A model generated the notes under the pieces. It had not been told where the DNA came from, ran no database searches, and saw only the letters and a list, made by a program, of their open reading frames with translations. Shown piece after piece: positions 62,901 to 64,000 of a stretch of 64,000 nucleotides of DNA (the first letter of the stretch is position 1; each line of letters starts with the position of its first letter). The position numbers and the translations under genes are program-made. The stretch spans positions 3,325,001-3,389,000 of the forward strand of contig NZ_AP024169.1 in assembly GCF_016591975.1 (NCBI RefSeq). The letters run 5' to 3'. Source of the stretch: Anaeromicropila herbilytica. Its GTDB lineage: Bacteria > Bacillota > Clostridia > Lachnospirales > Lachnospiraceae.

Positions 62901-64000
62901 TTATTTACTTGCAGCAAAATCACTATATTGTTTATTCACTTCTTTAATAACATCATCAATTCCTGCTGCTTTTAACTGTTTTCTATATTCTGCAACTGAT
63001 TTTTTAGGATCTGATGTTTTTCCTAATAGAATCTGGATTCCAAGTTGAGAATCAACATTTGCTATCGCTGATAATTGCGATGAAATCTTAGTACTATCAA
63101 AGTTGAAACCGATATATGGACTATCAATTGCATCTTTTTCCCATTCTTTGTTAAGAATATAACGGCGTGGATCTTCGGTTGCAGCTGGAATATTAAGTTT
63201 ATCTGTACGGAATGCCCATCCTGCAAATCCACCACCATCTTTTTCTGCATTAAAGCCAGCTGGTTGTGTAACATTACCATTACTTAATACGTATTGTTTG
63301 CCTTCAATACCATATTGGAATAAATCATAACATTCTTTATCTGTCATTAATTTTTCAATTACCATTAAACATCTTTCTGGATATTTAGAATTTGCACTAA
63401 TTGCAGTTGCTGCACCAACACCAGTTGATTTAATAATTTTATTTGTAGCTGGGAAAGTATAGAATTCAGTATCAACACCTGGTAACTTTTTCATCTGATT
63501 TCCATAGTTACCTGTCCAGTCTGGTTGGTGACTAATATAAGATGCAGATAAGCCATTATAGAAGTTATCCTTATCATCTTGAGCTGCAGATAATACGTCT
63601 TTCGTCCAATATCCTTTTTGTGCCCATTCATGCATTTTTACTGCAAATGCTTCGAATTCATCTGTAAATGCTGGATGGAATACATTTCCCGCATCGTCTT
63701 TTCCTGCTGCTAGATACATTTCTGCTGATGGAATACCAGGAGCATCAATCCAATCTTTTGTAGTTCCGATTAACATTCTGTAAAGATCCATTGCTAAATT
63801 AGAATTTCCGTTAAGTGGAACCATTTTTTCTTTTAAAGCATCATCCATATATGTTTCCATATCAGCAATAGAAGCGATACTTGAAATACCATACTTGTCC
63901 ATTATATCTTTACGAGTTATGAATCCATATGCAGTATATTCACTATAGTTATTTGGAACTGCATAGATTTTATCATTTACTTTAACACTGTTCCATCTAT
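62901..64000 (-). CDS. Extracellular solute-binding protein (family 1, sugar ABC transporter), C-terminal part
   Basis: The frame stays open from 63902 to the window edge (codons read RWNSVKVNDKIYAVPNNYSEYTAYGFITRKDI before the internal Met), so this is the last 366 residues of a longer gene, not a protein starting at 63902. The VNDKIYAVPNN segment, aromatic-rich body and C-terminal KKSVAEYRKQLKAAGIDDVIKEVNKQYSDF helix are typical of large LipO-type sugar-binding lipoproteins. Signal peptide and lipobox lie outside. Its place ahead of lacI-esterase-GH3 suggests it captures xylo- or gluco-oligosaccharides; its permeases should lie beyond 64000. Confidence 0.85.
   Translation of the reverse strand, partial: RWNSVKVNDKIYAVPNNYSEYTAYGFITRKDIMDKYGISSIASIADMETYMDDALKEKMVPLNGNSNLAMDLYRMLIGTTKDWIDAPGIPSAEMYLAAGKDDAGNVFHPAFTDEFEAFAVKMHEWAQKGYWTKDVLSAAQDDKDNFYNGLSASYISHQPDWTGNYGNQMKKLPGVDTEFYTFPATNKIIKSTGVGAATAISANSKYPERCLMVIEKLMTDKECYDLFQYGIEGKQYVLSNGNVTQPAGFNAEKDGGGFAGWAFRTDKLNIPAATEDPRRYILNKEWEKDAIDSPYIGFNFDSTKISSQLSAIANVDSQLGIQILLGKTSDPKKSVAEYRKQLKAAGIDDVIKEVNKQYSDFAASK

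Noticed and set aside
62901..63902. Solute-binding protein taken as a complete gene starting at 63902
   Set aside because: The frame stays open to base 64000 and the upstream codons read as typical family sequence, so the Met at 63902 is internal.
1..64000. CRISPR array, tRNA or rRNA genes, prophage or insertion sequence with transposase
   Set aside because: No regularly spaced direct repeats, no tRNA-like cloverleaf or rRNA-like sequence noticed, and no integrase, transposase or phage structural gene among the frames.

Overview
The window is AT-rich (roughly one third G+C by eye) and gene-dense. Its gene content is that of an anaerobic, spore-forming member of the Firmicutes/Clostridia, most likely a plant-polysaccharide-using Lachnospiraceae such as Lachnoclostridium (Clostridium phytofermentans-like). 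The evidence is the B. subtilis-like priA-def-fmt-rsmB-rlmN-prpC-prkC-rsgA-rpe-thiN order, a remA-gmk-rpoZ block, a SpoVB-type flippase, a meso-diaminopimelate-type MurE, an Rrf2-controlled iscS-iscU-mnmA cluster, a flavin/FeS/FAD enoate-reductase-type enzyme and a LacI/xylan-esterase/GH3 sugar locus. Species is inference; no rRNA or tRNA gene and no CRISPR array was seen.

Layout. 1-20.6 kb is almost wholly minus-strand housekeeping. A methionine ABC importer (metN-metI-metQ) ends in a strong terminator. It is followed by murE-murF-priA-def-fmt-rsmB-rlmN-prpC-prkC-rsgA-rpe-(PilZ gene)-thiN-ychF and the first part of lgt. The tract couples wall precursor synthesis, replication restart, N-terminal formyl-Met handling, rRNA modification and the PASTA kinase/phosphatase pair; a c-di-GMP-type PilZ gene is tucked between rpe and thiN. 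21-30 kb holds an orphan TetR gene, an unusual ArsR-type HTH protein, a lone trpD, an ABC-F ATPase, two tandem signal peptidases and rpoZ-gmk-remA-yicC. 30-38 kb holds a uracil permease, a GntR-controlled two-gene ABC system with a clear operator, rqcH and a PHP phosphatase. 38-44.9 kb holds the Fe-S/tRNA-thiolation cluster, spoVB and a CheX / receiver-CheX pair. 45-54 kb holds an AIM24-like protein, a soluble chemoreceptor, a divergent TetR/flavin-oxidoreductase pair and a four-gene envelope operon (YARHG protein, two zinc-ribbon membrane proteins, an amidase). 54-64 kb holds a 50-residue gene, a cupin with a perfect FNR-type box, a sensor kinase/LytTR pair and a LacI-acetyl xylan esterase-GH3 cluster, plus the truncated gene of a sugar-binding protein.

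The most unusual non-coding content is a set of palindromic intergenic elements: a 267-bp near-complete fold-back between priA and def, a second long hairpin between convergent genes at 23.2 kb, a small MITE-like family (copies at 0.3 and 35.1 kb, half-copies at 11.3 and 50.2 kb), and a 42-bp repeat present at 11.2 and 20.9 kb in opposite orientation. Several upstream start codons lack a ribosome binding site; where a strong Shine-Dalgarno or family length favoured an internal start (rlmN, rsmB, fmt, priA, murF, metN, prkC, gmk, iscS, the ABC ATPase, GH3, esterase) that start is given here.
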